Source of the DNA: Sphingobacteriaceae bacterium
GTDB taxonomy: Bacteria; Bacteroidota; Bacteroidia; B-17B0; Aurantibacillaceae
Assembly (NCBI GenBank): GCA_016709575.1
Contig: JADJMM010000011.1
Location: forward strand, 165,441-229,440
DNA length: 64,000 nt
Direction: 5' to 3'
Made by a program: the position numbers and the translations under genes. The notes under the pieces were generated by a model. That model worked only from the letters and a program-made list of their open reading frames with translations. It was not told the DNA's origin and did no database searches. Positions 18,287 through 26,010 of this stretch are shown here, in pieces (position 1 is the first letter of the stretch; every line of letters begins with the position of its first letter).

Positions 18287-18742
18287 TTAATCAACGATTA
18301 TTTGTCGCTTTGCATTTTGTTTAGCTTCTTCTTTTTTAGCAATACTTACGCTTAACACACCATTATTGTAAGAAGCATTAATTTTTTCGGCATCCGCAAT
18401 TTCAGGTAATGTAAACGAACGTTTAAATGAACCGTAGTGGAATTCTCTCTTCGTTACTTTATCTTTCTCTTCTACCTTTTCTTCTTTACGTTCACCACTT
18501 ACAACCAACATGTCGTTCTCGACTTCAATATTAAAATCTTTTTTGTCGAGACCCGGCACTGCTAAATCAATTTTGTAATCCTTTTCGCGTTCCATAATAT
18601 TTACTGCGGGCATCCAACTTACTTTTTCTTCTTTTAATAGATTATCAAATACATCGTTAAAGAAGTTTGGAAAATCCATTCTGCTGTTTTGTGGGAACAT
18701 GCTATCAAAGCTGTTTCCGTTCTTAAATTTTACAAGTGTCAT
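18287..18742 (-). CDS. Small heat-shock protein, Hsp20/alpha-crystallin family
   Basis: The 151-residue protein has the alpha-crystallin domain at about 40-140 (VNIMEREKDYKIDLAVPGL, FKRSFTLPEIADAEKI) and the diagnostic NNGVLSVSIAKKEE near the C-terminus. Members hold unfolding proteins as an ATP-independent chaperone in the cytoplasm. The short C-terminal tail keeps an I-x-V-like anchor (QIIVD). It stands alone, with a 16-bp perfect palindrome upstream that could be an operator. Confidence 0.93.
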   Translation of the reverse strand: MTLVKFKNGNSFDSMFPQNSRMDFPNFFNDVFDNLLKEEKVSWMPAVNIMEREKDYKIDLAVPGLDKKDFNIEVENDMLVVSGERKEEKVEEKDKVTKREFHYGSFKRSFTLPEIADAEKINASYNNGVLSVSIAKKEEAKQNAKRQIIVD

Positions 18743-18786
18743 AATTTCTATTTTTTATAGGTTAAACTTTTAGTTTTATTTTTAAA

Positions 18787-18802
18787 GGAATCTGCAGATT
18801 CC
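18787..18802. promoter_or_regulatory. 16-bp perfect palindrome upstream of hsp20, possible operator
   Basis: GGAATCTGCAGATTCC is a perfect dyad centred about 52 bases before the hsp20 ATG, in the expected promoter zone. No TAnnTTTG box is evident for hsp20 in this 505-base intergenic gap. A different sigma factor or a repressor-controlled promoter is therefore possible. Confidence 0.35.
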
Positions 18803-18949
18803 CTGGTATAGGTATATCAAAGGCCATTCCAAGGCGATTTTTAACAAATTTTTACGCCAAAACGACTTGAATCTGTAATTTTTACTGAAAGAATTTCCGA
18901 AACGCGGTTAAAAAGCAGACAATCCCGCGAGGTCCAACCTTAAACCACT

Positions 18950-18992
18950 TATAAAGAAAAACCCGCCAGTTGTAAAGCAGGTGTTTTTTTCG
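18950..18992. terminator. Hairpin flanked by A- and T-runs, possible bidirectional terminator
   Basis: The stem ACCcGC / GCaGGT encloses CAGTTGTAAA, with AAAAA before it and T7 after it. It lies in the large gap between hsp20 and the FKBP gene, with no protein gene ending into it on the plus strand. Confidence 0.4.
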
Positions 18993-19069
18993 GCTTAAAG
19001 CGGTTGTAAATTTACTATACGTTCTTTGCTAAGGGTTTTTGTTTAGTTTATACACTAAACCTTAAATAG

Positions 19070-19123
19070 AGCCATCAATATGATTCGCGGGGATGTTCAT
19101 ATTGATGGCTTCTTTATTTTCTA
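19070..19123 (+). terminator. Very strong 14-bp hairpin with T-rich tail in an intergenic gap
   Basis: AGCCATCAATATGA at 19070-19083 pairs perfectly with TCATATTGATGGCT at 19097-19110 around a 13-base loop, followed by TTCTTTATTTT. It looks like a plus-strand terminator, but no plus-strand protein gene precedes it. A short untranslated RNA starting somewhere after 18990 is one explanation. A smaller hairpin (GTTTAG/CTAAAC, 19040-19060) lies just before it. Confidence 0.5.
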
Positions 19124-19145
19124 AAATCTCATTTCACTTTTTTGC

Positions 19146-19230
19146 CATCCCGAAGGTATCGGGACTCAAAAACACAAAATCCCACCAAAAAATATTTAGT
19201 GGGATTTCGGTCCCGATAGCTATCGGGATT
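19146..19230 (-). terminator. Terminator of the FKBP gene between two CCCGATA palindromes
   Basis: AAATCCCAC/GTGGGATTT at about 19177-19207 forms a minus-strand terminator-like hairpin about 40 bases past the FKBP stop. It is flanked by TCCCGATAGCTATCGGGA (19211-19228, a perfect palindrome) and by CCCGAAGGTATCGGG (19149-19163). A close relative of the palindrome recurs at 57642. Confidence 0.55.
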
Positions 19231-19247
19231 ATTTTTGTGAAGATATC

Positions 19248-19760
19248 TTAATGATGATGCCCGTGCGGACCATGAACATGTCCGTGATCTAATTCTTCTG
19301 CTGTAGCATCTCTTACTTCTAATACTTCACCAACAAAATGCAAATCATGTCCCGCTAAAGGATGATTAAAATCCATGGTAACATGTGCTTCTGCAATTTC
19401 AATTACTTTACCAATTAATTGGTTTCCGTCTTGATCGTGCATCGCGATATCTTCATTTAATTTAACGCGCGCATCATCAAATTTACCGTCAACTATAAAT
19501 GCTTCTTTATTTACTTTTACTACGTAATCTTTTTCTACCAAGCCATAACCTTTTGCGGCTTCAATTCTGAAATCAAACTTATCGCCTTTTTGTTTTCCTA
19601 CTAAGTTAGCTTCGAAATCAGGTAATAATTGTCCGAACCCGAATAAAAAAACAAATGGATGTTCAACACTTGTTTGCTCAACTAATTCTTCCGGTCCGCC
19701 GTTTTTGTGTGCAGTTAAATGGTAGTTAACTGATACTGCTTTGTCTTCTGCTATTTTCAT
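19248..19760 (-). CDS. FKBP-type peptidyl-prolyl isomerase, SlyD-like, with His-rich tail
   Basis: The 170-residue protein catalyses cis-trans isomerisation of prolyl bonds. It shows the SlyD layout. A split FKBP domain (VNYHLTAH..., FLFGFGQLLPDFEANL at about 50) is interrupted by an insert-in-flap domain (about 75-135: GYGLVEKDYVV, VTMDFNHPLAGHDLHF). The C-terminus is a His-rich metal-binding tail (DHGHVHGPHGHHH) as in nickel-handling SlyD. No signal peptide is present, so it is cytoplasmic. Confidence 0.92.
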   Translation of the reverse strand: MKIAEDKAVSVNYHLTAHKNGGPEELVEQTSVEHPFVFLFGFGQLLPDFEANLVGKQKGDKFDFRIEAAKGYGLVEKDYVVKVNKEAFIVDGKFDDARVKLNEDIAMHDQDGNQLIGKVIEIAEAHVTMDFNHPLAGHDLHFVGEVLEVRDATAEELDHGHVHGPHGHHH

Positions 19761-19821
19761 TTGTTTTAAGTTTATTTCTCACAGAGACCGCAGAGCCGCC
19801 TTGAGAATGGTTATTATTATT

Positions 19822-21348
19822 TTAATTAAGATCGAATTTTATACCTTGTGCTAATGGTAATTTATTGCTGTAGTTGATTGTATTAGTTTGACGGCGCATG
19901 TATGCTTTCCAACTGTCAGATCCGCTTTCACGTCCTCCACCGGTTTCTTTTTCTCCACCAAACGCTCCGCCAATTTCAGCACCTGAAGTTCCGATGTTTA
20001 CGTTTGCAATTCCACAATCACTTCCGTTAGCTGATAAGAATTGTTCTGCTTCACGCATGTTTAAGGTCATGATAGATGAAGATAGACCTTGCGGTACACC
20101 ATTTTGCATCGCAATCGCTTCATCTAATGTTTTATATTTCATGATGTATAATACCGGTGCAAATGTTTCGTGTTGTACAATTTCAAAATCATTTTTTGCT
20201 TCAGCTATTGCAGGTTTTACATAACATCCGCTTTCGTAACCTTTACCTTCTAAAACTCCACCCGGAACAATAATTTTTCCACCTTCAGCAATTACGCGCT
20301 CTAATGCACTCATGTAATTCTTTACAGCGTCTTTATCAATAAGCGGACCAACATGATTATTTTGATCTAAAGGATTTCCAATCTTTAATTGTCCGTATGC
20401 TTTTACTAAGCGCTCTTTAAATTTATCGTAAATGCTTTCATGAATAATTAAACGACGGGTTGTAGTACAACGTTGTCCGGCTGTACCTACTGCACCAAAC
20501 ACTGCGGCAGTTATAGCAATTTCCTGATCTGCATCAGGCGTAATGATAATTGAATTGTTACCACCTAACTCTAATAAAGAGCGACCGAAACGTTCTGCTA
20601 CTTTAATACCAATTTGTTTTCCCATACGGGTTGAACCTGTTGCGCTAACTAATGGCACGCGGGTATCAGCCGTCATAAATTCACCAACAGTATAATTACC
20701 ATTAATGATACAAGAAATTCCTTCCGGTAAATTATTTTCTTTTGCTACTTCATTCCAAATATTCTGACAAGCGATTGAACACAAAGGTGTTTTTTCAGAT
20801 GGTTTCCAAACACAAACATTTCCACTGATCCAAGCTAAAGCTGTATTCCAACTCCAAACTGCAACCGGGAAATTAAATGCACTTACAATACCAACAATTC
20901 CTAATGGATGCCATTGCTCGTACATACGATGTGAAGGGCGCTCGCTGTGCATAGTTAAACCATACAACTGACGAGATAAACCAACTGCGAAATCACAGAT
21001 GTCAATCATCTCTTGCACTTCACCTAAACCTTCTTGTAATGATTTTCCCATTTCGTAAGAAACCAATTCACCTAAAGGTTGTTTTTTAGCACGTAATTTA
21101 TCTCCGAACTGACGAACATATTCACCACGTTTTGGCGCCGGAATATTTCTCCAATATAAAAATGCATCAGATGCAGTTTTAATTAATTTGTCGTAATCCT
21201 GTTTAGTAGCAGTTTTTACTTTACCGATTAATTTGCCGTCGACAGGGCTATACGATTCAATAACTTCACCATTCGAAAACCAGTTTTGTCCGGTTGAACA
21301 GCCATCGTTTGTTTCTTTAAGTCCGAGTGTTTTTAATGTTTTTTCCAT
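19822..21348 (-). CDS. Aldehyde dehydrogenase, ALDH7 / alpha-aminoadipic semialdehyde type
   Basis: The 508-residue NAD-dependent aldehyde dehydrogenase has the catalytic Cys294 in GTAGQRCTTTRR, the general base Glu260 in LLELGGNN, and the cofactor loop ATGSTRMGKQIG. The N-terminus (LGLKETNDGCSTG) and C-terminus (GGEKETGGGRESGSDSWKAY) match the ALDH7/antiquitin group, which oxidises alpha-aminoadipic semialdehyde in lysine breakdown. No lysine-degradation gene is adjacent, so a broader detoxifying role is also possible. Confidence 0.9.
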   Translation of the reverse strand: MEKTLKTLGLKETNDGCSTGQNWFSNGEVIESYSPVDGKLIGKVKTATKQDYDKLIKTASDAFLYWRNIPAPKRGEYVRQFGDKLRAKKQPLGELVSYEMGKSLQEGLGEVQEMIDICDFAVGLSRQLYGLTMHSERPSHRMYEQWHPLGIVGIVSAFNFPVAVWSWNTALAWISGNVCVWKPSEKTPLCSIACQNIWNEVAKENNLPEGISCIINGNYTVGEFMTADTRVPLVSATGSTRMGKQIGIKVAERFGRSLLELGGNNSIIITPDADQEIAITAAVFGAVGTAGQRCTTTRRLIIHESIYDKFKERLVKAYGQLKIGNPLDQNNHVGPLIDKDAVKNYMSALERVIAEGGKIIVPGGVLEGKGYESGCYVKPAIAEAKNDFEIVQHETFAPVLYIMKYKTLDEAIAMQNGVPQGLSSSIMTLNMREAEQFLSANGSDCGIANVNIGTSGAEIGGAFGGEKETGGGRESGSDSWKAYMRRQTNTINYSNKLPLAQGIKFDLN

Positions 21349-21445
21349 AATAAAATAAAAGGAGCGTAAATGTACGAATTATTCAAGGATTTATTATTTA
21401 AAATTCAAAGATTCTATATAGGCGTTTTATTGCTATTTTTACTTT

Positions 21446-22429
21446 GTGTTTAGTAATAAAACCATATTTTTTGGGGCTCTCGATTGGGGGCTTGGACATG
21501 CAACTCGCAGTGTGCCAATTATTAGGCAATTACTAAAAAACAATACGGTAATTTTAGGTGTAACGTCGCTGACTAAACCCATTTTTGATGAAGGGTTTCC
21601 TGAGCTTAAAAAGATTGATTTACCAGCTTATGATATAAAGTATTCTTCCTTTTTTCCGCTATGGTTAAAGTTGGGATTAAGTGCACCGCGGATCTCACAG
21701 ATTATCGCAGATGAGAACAAATTATTAATTAAAATTACTCAAGAAAATAATATTGATGTGGTGATTAGTGATAATCGTTTTGGTTTGTACTCAGAAAAAG
21801 TTCATTCGGTTTTTATTACTCATCAATTATTTTTGAAAGCGCCTGTTTTTGAAAATTTCGGAAGTAAGCTCAATCAAAATTATATTTCAAAATTTAATGA
21901 GGTGTGGGTTCCTGATTTTGAAAATGAGAAAGAAAGCTTGAGTGGAGAATTATGTCACGGTAATCTATTTCATAAAAACATAAGTTATATTGGTCCGCAA
22001 AGCAGATTACAGGATGTGATTACTGAAGTAGAAAAAGATAAATACGATTATTTGGTTTTATTATCCGGACCAGAACCGACGCGGACTCAATTAGAAGAAG
22101 AATTATTGAAGAAGATAAAATTGTCAAATAAAAAATTTGCGTTTGTCCGCGGTTCAAAGTTAAAGATTCAAAGTTCAAAGTTAGAGAATGTAGATGGATT
22201 TGATTTTCCAACGAAAGAAGAATTGAAAAAATTAATTCTCTCTTCTAAAAAAATAATTTGCAGAAGCGGTTATAGCACTTTAATGGATATGCATTTGTTG
22301 GGGGAAAAGGAATTGGTTTTAATTCCCACTCCAGGACAAAGCGAACAAGAATATTTAGCCGACTATTGGAAACAAAAATTTGGAACTGAACATTTGCCAC
22401 AAAATAAAATCTCTACATTTACATTATGA
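21446..22429 (+). CDS. MurG-like glycosyltransferase family protein
   Basis: The 327-residue protein looks like a GT-B fold transferase related to MurG/GT28. The N-terminal glycine-rich donor-side motif is GALDWGLGHATRS. The C-terminal nucleotide-sugar region reads ICRSGYSTLMDMHLLGE then LIPTPGQSEQEYLA. The only start near the front of the conserved N-terminus is the GTG at 21446. The gene overlaps the YCII gene by ATGA, so they are coupled. The sugar and acceptor cannot be told. It has no membrane segment and should act on the cytoplasmic side. Confidence 0.8.
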   Translation: MFSNKTIFFGALDWGLGHATRSVPIIRQLLKNNTVILGVTSLTKPIFDEGFPELKKIDLPAYDIKYSSFFPLWLKLGLSAPRISQIIADENKLLIKITQENNIDVVISDNRFGLYSEKVHSVFITHQLFLKAPVFENFGSKLNQNYISKFNEVWVPDFENEKESLSGELCHGNLFHKNISYIGPQSRLQDVITEVEKDKYDYLVLLSGPEPTRTQLEEELLKKIKLSNKKFAFVRGSKLKIQSSKLENVDGFDFPTKEELKKLILSSKKIICRSGYSTLMDMHLLGEKELVLIPTPGQSEQEYLADYWKQKFGTEHLPQNKISTFTL

Positions 22430-22869
22430 AAAAATTAATTTTACTACTTGTGTTTTTAAACACTGCTGCTTTTTCACAAACAAAACCGACTTACGATTCT
22501 ATATTAGCAAAAAAACTTGGTGCTGATGAAAGAGGTATGAAAAAATATGTGTTTTGTATTTTGAAAACCGGTCCGGCGAATATTACTGACAAGGCAAAAA
22601 AAGATAGTTTGTTTGCGGGACACATGAAAAATATTGGTCGTTTAGCAGATGAAGGAAAATTGGCCGTTGCCGGTCCGTTCATGAAAAACGACAGACATTA
22701 CCGAGGCATTTATATTTTTAATGTCGCTACTATAAAAGAAGCAGAAGAATTAACCATGACCGATCCTGCCATCAAAGCTGGAGTTTTTATTGTGGAATTA
22801 ACTGAATGGTACGGTTCTGCCTCGTTGATGGCAACCCCTGAACTACATAAGAAGTTAGAGAAAAAGTAG
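22426..22869 (+). CDS. Secreted YCII-related domain protein
   Basis: The 147-residue product begins with a signal peptide (MKKLILLLVFLNTAAFSQ). The mature region is a YCII-like alpha/beta dimer fold at about 40-130, shown by HMKNIGRLADEGKLAVAGPF and GIYIFNVATIKEAEEL...DPAIKAGVF. YCII proteins resemble muconolactone isomerases, and the true activity of secreted Bacteroidota members is unknown. It starts inside the stop of the glycosyltransferase gene. Confidence 0.8.
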   Translation: MKKLILLLVFLNTAAFSQTKPTYDSILAKKLGADERGMKKYVFCILKTGPANITDKAKKDSLFAGHMKNIGRLADEGKLAVAGPFMKNDRHYRGIYIFNVATIKEAEELTMTDPAIKAGVFIVELTEWYGSASLMATPELHKKLEKK

Positions 22870-22884
22870 TTCTAATTATTTAAT

Positions 22885-22892
22885 TACCTTTG
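22885..22892 (+). promoter_or_regulatory. -7 box of the purE promoter
   Basis: TACCTTTG ends 4 bases before the purE ATG at 22897. The transcript would be nearly leaderless. Confidence 0.45.
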
Positions 22893-22896
22893 TAGC

Positions 22897-23388
22897 ATGA
22901 GCACACCACTGGTTGGAATTATAATGGGTAGTCAAAGTGATTTAGTCATCATGAATGCAGCTGCCGAAATTTTACAAAAATTTAATATCCCTTACGAAAT
23001 TGATATTGTATCGGCACACCGTACACCCGATAAAATGTTTGATTACGCAAAGTCTGCTGTTGACCGCGGCTTAAAAGTAATTATTGCCGGAGCAGGTGGC
23101 GCGGCACATTTACCTGGGATGGTTGCTTCATTAACGCCGCTCCCTGTAATTGGCGTTCCTGTAAAAAGCAGTAACAGTATTGATGGTTGGGATTCATTAT
23201 TGTCAATCGTTCAAATGCCAAATGGAGTTCCAGTGGCAACAGTAGCGGTTAACGCTGCTCAAAATGCAGGAATTCTTGCAGTACAAATTATTGGTTCGCA
23301 CGATAGAGCTGTATTGGATAAATTAGCTGTGTTTAAAGAAGAATTGAAAGAGAAGGTAAATAAATCTTCTGATGATATTAAGAAATAA
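22897..23388 (+). CDS. purE: N5-carboxyaminoimidazole ribonucleotide mutase
   Basis: This 163-residue PurE moves the carboxyl group of N5-CAIR to C4 in purine synthesis. The conserved MGSQSDL loop, SAHRTPD, GAGGAAHLPGM and the substrate loop PVKSSNSIDGWDSLLSIVQM are all present. It is class I (bacterial) type and normal length. purK is not adjacent. A shared terminator separates it from the convergent lipoprotein gene. Confidence 0.97.
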   Translation: MSTPLVGIIMGSQSDLVIMNAAAEILQKFNIPYEIDIVSAHRTPDKMFDYAKSAVDRGLKVIIAGAGGAAHLPGMVASLTPLPVIGVPVKSSNSIDGWDSLLSIVQMPNGVPVATVAVNAAQNAGILAVQIIGSHDRAVLDKLAVFKEELKEKVNKSSDDIKK

Positions 23389-23421
23389 AAAAAGCCCTAC
23401 AATAATTGCGGGGCTTTTTTT
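23386..23421. terminator. Bidirectional terminator between purE and a lipoprotein gene
   Basis: A7-GCCC / GGGC-T7 with a CCTACAATAATTGCG-type loop works on both strands between the convergent stops. Confidence 0.8.
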
Positions 23422-23435
23422 ACAAACGAGATTTT

Positions 23436-23942
23436 TTAATGTTCCTTATCAATCAAATCAAATTTCCATTCTTTAGCAAAAGCTTCTTGTGCTTTTTGAA
23501 CGCTTCCTAAAACTTTTTCATATTCTGAATCAAATTTAGCAGCGAATTCATTTACTTTATTGATATCATCTTCCGTTACTTGAGTCGAATCTTTCGTCAT
23601 GATTTCTACCATATTCTTTCCTTCGTTATCAGCTAAACCTTTTACTACTTTAAAATAAGCAACGGCTGCGTCTAAGTAATCATGCTTGTCGGCAAAAGGA
23701 CCAATTTTTTCACAAGCTTCTAAAGATGTTTTTGCGCTTGCTGCAAAATTACTGTGCGTTAGTTTTAATGAATCAGAATTATGACCATCTAGCTGATCGA
23801 TAAATGCTTCATGAATAGGTGTTAATGCTTTTTGTATTGCAACAACGTCGTCGTTGTATTTTAAAGCGTCTTTTTGTGATGGACCACATGATGTAAGGGT
23901 TAATCCCAAAACAACTAGTGCTGATAATATTACTTTTTTCAT
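23436..23942 (-). CDS. Helical lipoprotein of unknown function
   Basis: The signal peptide ends in the lipobox LTSC (Cys at about 19), then about 150 mostly helical residues without a recognised motif. A run of regularly spaced hydrophobic positions (ALTPIHEAFIDQLDG, FAASAKTSLEACEKIG, VAYFKVVKGLADN) suggests a helical bundle. Similar proteins in Bacteroidota are annotated only as hypothetical lipoproteins. It is a single gene. Confidence 0.75.
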   Translation of the reverse strand: MKKVILSALVVLGLTLTSCGPSQKDALKYNDDVVAIQKALTPIHEAFIDQLDGHNSDSLKLTHSNFAASAKTSLEACEKIGPFADKHDYLDAAVAYFKVVKGLADNEGKNMVEIMTKDSTQVTEDDINKVNEFAAKFDSEYEKVLGSVQKAQEAFAKEWKFDLIDKEH

Positions 23943-23983
23943 AGGGGGTTTTGTTTTTTACAATATTAAGGATTATTTAGAAT

Positions 23984-24013
23984 AAAAAAGTCCAGACGTT
24001 GCGGTCTGGACTC
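23984..24013 (-). terminator. ahcY terminator
   Basis: On the minus strand AGTCCAGAC/GTCTGGACT with a short loop is followed by T6, about 20 bases past the ahcY stop. Confidence 0.8.
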
Positions 24014-24031
24014 TTATATATTAAGAATTTA

Positions 24032-25351
24032 TTAGTAGCGGTATTGGTCAGATTTAAACGGACCTTCTACTTTTACACCAATATAATCAGCTTGATCTTT
24101 ATTAAGAACATCTAATTCAACACCAATTTTACCTAAATGTAAACGAGCCACTTTCTCATCTAAAATTTTTGGTAACACATATACTTTCTTTTCGTAAGCA
24201 GCAGTGTTTGTCCATAATTCTAATTGAGCTAAAGTTTGGTTTGTGAATGAATTACTCATTACAAAACTTGGGTGACCAGTTGCACAACCTAAGTTAACTA
24301 AACGACCCTCAGCTAAAACGATAATGTTTTTACCTTTTATAGTGTATTGATCAACTTGTGGTTTGATAGTGTCTTTAGTATTACCGTAAGTTTTGTTTAA
24401 CCAAGCCATATCGATTTCTGTATCGAAGTGACCGATGTTACAAACGATAGCACCATGCTTCATTGATTCGAAGTGACGGCCAACGATAATATCTTTATTT
24501 CCGGTTGTAGTTACAAGGATGTCTGCAATTTTAGCAGCGTTATCCATTTTCATAACTTGATAACCATCCATTGCAGCTTGTAAAGCACAAATAGGATCGA
24601 TCTCAGTTACAATAACACGAACACCTTGTGATGATAATGATTGTGCTGAACCTTTTCCAACATCACCATAACCTGCAACAACAGCAATTTTACCTGCCAT
24701 CATAATATCAGTAGCGCGACGGATTGCATCTACTAATGATTCGCGACAACCGTACTTGTTATCGAATTTAGATTTAGTAACTGAATCGTTAACGTTGATA
24801 GCCGGTAACAATAAAGTTCCATTTTTCATACGCTCATATAAACGATGAACACCTGTTGTAGTTTCTTCAGATAATCCTTTAATACCAGCAGCTAATTCAG
24901 GATATTTATCAAATACCATGTTAGTTAAATCACCACCGTCATCTAAAATCATATTTAATGGTTTGCGGTCTTCACCGAACCATAATGTTTGTTCGATACA
25001 CCAGCCAAATTCTTCAGCATTCATGCCTTTCCAAGCATAAACCTGAATACCGGCAGCAGCAATTGCAGCAGCAGCATGATCTTGCGTAGAGAAAATATTA
25101 CATGAACTCCATGTAACTTCAGCTCCTAAAGCTGTTAAAGTTTCAATTAAAACTGCAGTTTGGATGGTCATGTGTAAACATCCTGCAATTCTTGCACCTT
25201 TTAATGGTTGTGATGCACCATATTCTTTACGAAGTGCCATTAAACCCGGCATTTCTTCTTCTGCTAATTTAATTTCTTTGCGGCCCCACTCTGCTAAAGA
25301 CATATCTTTAACTTTGCTTGGTACGTACTTTGTAGCTGTCATTGTTGGCAT
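24032..25351 (-). CDS. ahcY: S-adenosylhomocysteine hydrolase
   Basis: This 439-residue enzyme splits SAH into homocysteine and adenosine and so sustains the methyl cycle. Visible motifs are the N-terminal substrate region GCLHMTIQTAVL, SSCNIFSTQDHAAAA, the Lys/Asp pair in NDSVTKSKFDN, the NAD-binding VVAGYGDVGKG, and GHPSFVMSNSF. The C-terminus KSDQYRY matches the family terminus that reaches the neighbouring subunit. It has its own promoter and terminator. Confidence 0.97.
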   Translation of the reverse strand: MPTMTATKYVPSKVKDMSLAEWGRKEIKLAEEEMPGLMALRKEYGASQPLKGARIAGCLHMTIQTAVLIETLTALGAEVTWSSCNIFSTQDHAAAAIAAAGIQVYAWKGMNAEEFGWCIEQTLWFGEDRKPLNMILDDGGDLTNMVFDKYPELAAGIKGLSEETTTGVHRLYERMKNGTLLLPAINVNDSVTKSKFDNKYGCRESLVDAIRRATDIMMAGKIAVVAGYGDVGKGSAQSLSSQGVRVIVTEIDPICALQAAMDGYQVMKMDNAAKIADILVTTTGNKDIIVGRHFESMKHGAIVCNIGHFDTEIDMAWLNKTYGNTKDTIKPQVDQYTIKGKNIIVLAEGRLVNLGCATGHPSFVMSNSFTNQTLAQLELWTNTAAYEKKVYVLPKILDEKVARLHLGKIGVELDVLNKDQADYIGVKVEGPFKSDQYRY

Positions 25352-25384
25352 AATTGTATTTTTTTAATATTATTTTAGGGATTA

Positions 25385-25416
25385 CAAAGATAAGCCATAA
25401 GTTTGTAACACTCAAA
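25385..25416 (-). promoter_or_regulatory. ahcY promoter, -33 and -7 boxes
   Basis: Minus-strand TATCTTTG (25385-25392) and TTTG (25413-25416) are separated by 20 bases, a close fit to the Bacteroidota promoter TTTG-N19/20-TAnnTTTG. It overlaps the divergent promoter for the PPTase operon. Confidence 0.65.
25398..25405 (+). promoter_or_regulatory. -7 box for the PPTase operon
   Basis: TAAGTTTG fits TAnnTTTG, 14 bases before the ATG at 25420. It sits between the -7 and -33 boxes of the divergent ahcY promoter, so both polymerases cannot bind together. Confidence 0.5.
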
Positions 25417-25419
25417 TAA

Positions 25420-26010
25420 ATGACAGAGGGATACAGTATATCATCAATTACTAATAACATCAAGTTAGCTATTCTCCATTTACCTGATTATGCAGCATTT
25501 ACGGGGCTTTCAGGGAAGCGGGAACTTGAAAAAAGCGCCACTTTGTTCTTATTAGAAAAGCTTTTTAACAAACCTGTAAAGCTGGAGTATAATACAGAAG
25601 GCAAGCCATTGCTAAGAGAAGAAGCCTGTCATATTTCTATTTCGCACTCACATGATAAATTGGTAATAATTTGCAATACACAATGCGATACCGGTATTGA
25701 CGTGGAGTTAATACGCGATAAGGTTTTAAAAATTAAAGATAAGTTTTTATCAGCAATAGAATTAGAAGAAGCGAAAGATAACGTTGAGAAATTAATTATT
25801 TATTGGGCTGCAAAAGAAACGCTTTACAAAGTTTATGGCTTAAAAGAAGTTGAATTTGCAAAACATTTAAATGTGCATCCTTTCGAATTAAAAGCAGAAG
25901 GCATGCTTGTTGGAGAAATTAATTTAGAGAGTTTCCGGAAAAAATTTAATTTGCATTACGAGAAGTTAGAAGATTATATGTTAGTTTACGTTTTAGATGA
26001 ACTTAAATAA
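25420..26010 (+). CDS. 4'-phosphopantetheinyl transferase superfamily protein
   Basis: The 196-residue protein carries the Sfp-type motifs TGIDVE (Asp94, Glu96, Mg2+ ligands) and WAAKETLYK (Glu133, catalytic Lys134). It should move phosphopantetheine from CoA to an acyl or peptidyl carrier protein. The size is smaller than Sfp and typical of the short Bacteroidota group, which lies between AcpS-like and Sfp-like forms. The next gene (GGGPS family) starts 14 bases inside its 3' end, so expression is coupled. Confidence 0.88.
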   Translation: MTEGYSISSITNNIKLAILHLPDYAAFTGLSGKRELEKSATLFLLEKLFNKPVKLEYNTEGKPLLREEACHISISHSHDKLVIICNTQCDTGIDVELIRDKVLKIKDKFLSAIELEEAKDNVEKLIIYWAAKETLYKVYGLKEVEFAKHLNVHPFELKAEGMLVGEINLESFRKKFNLHYEKLEDYMLVYVLDELK

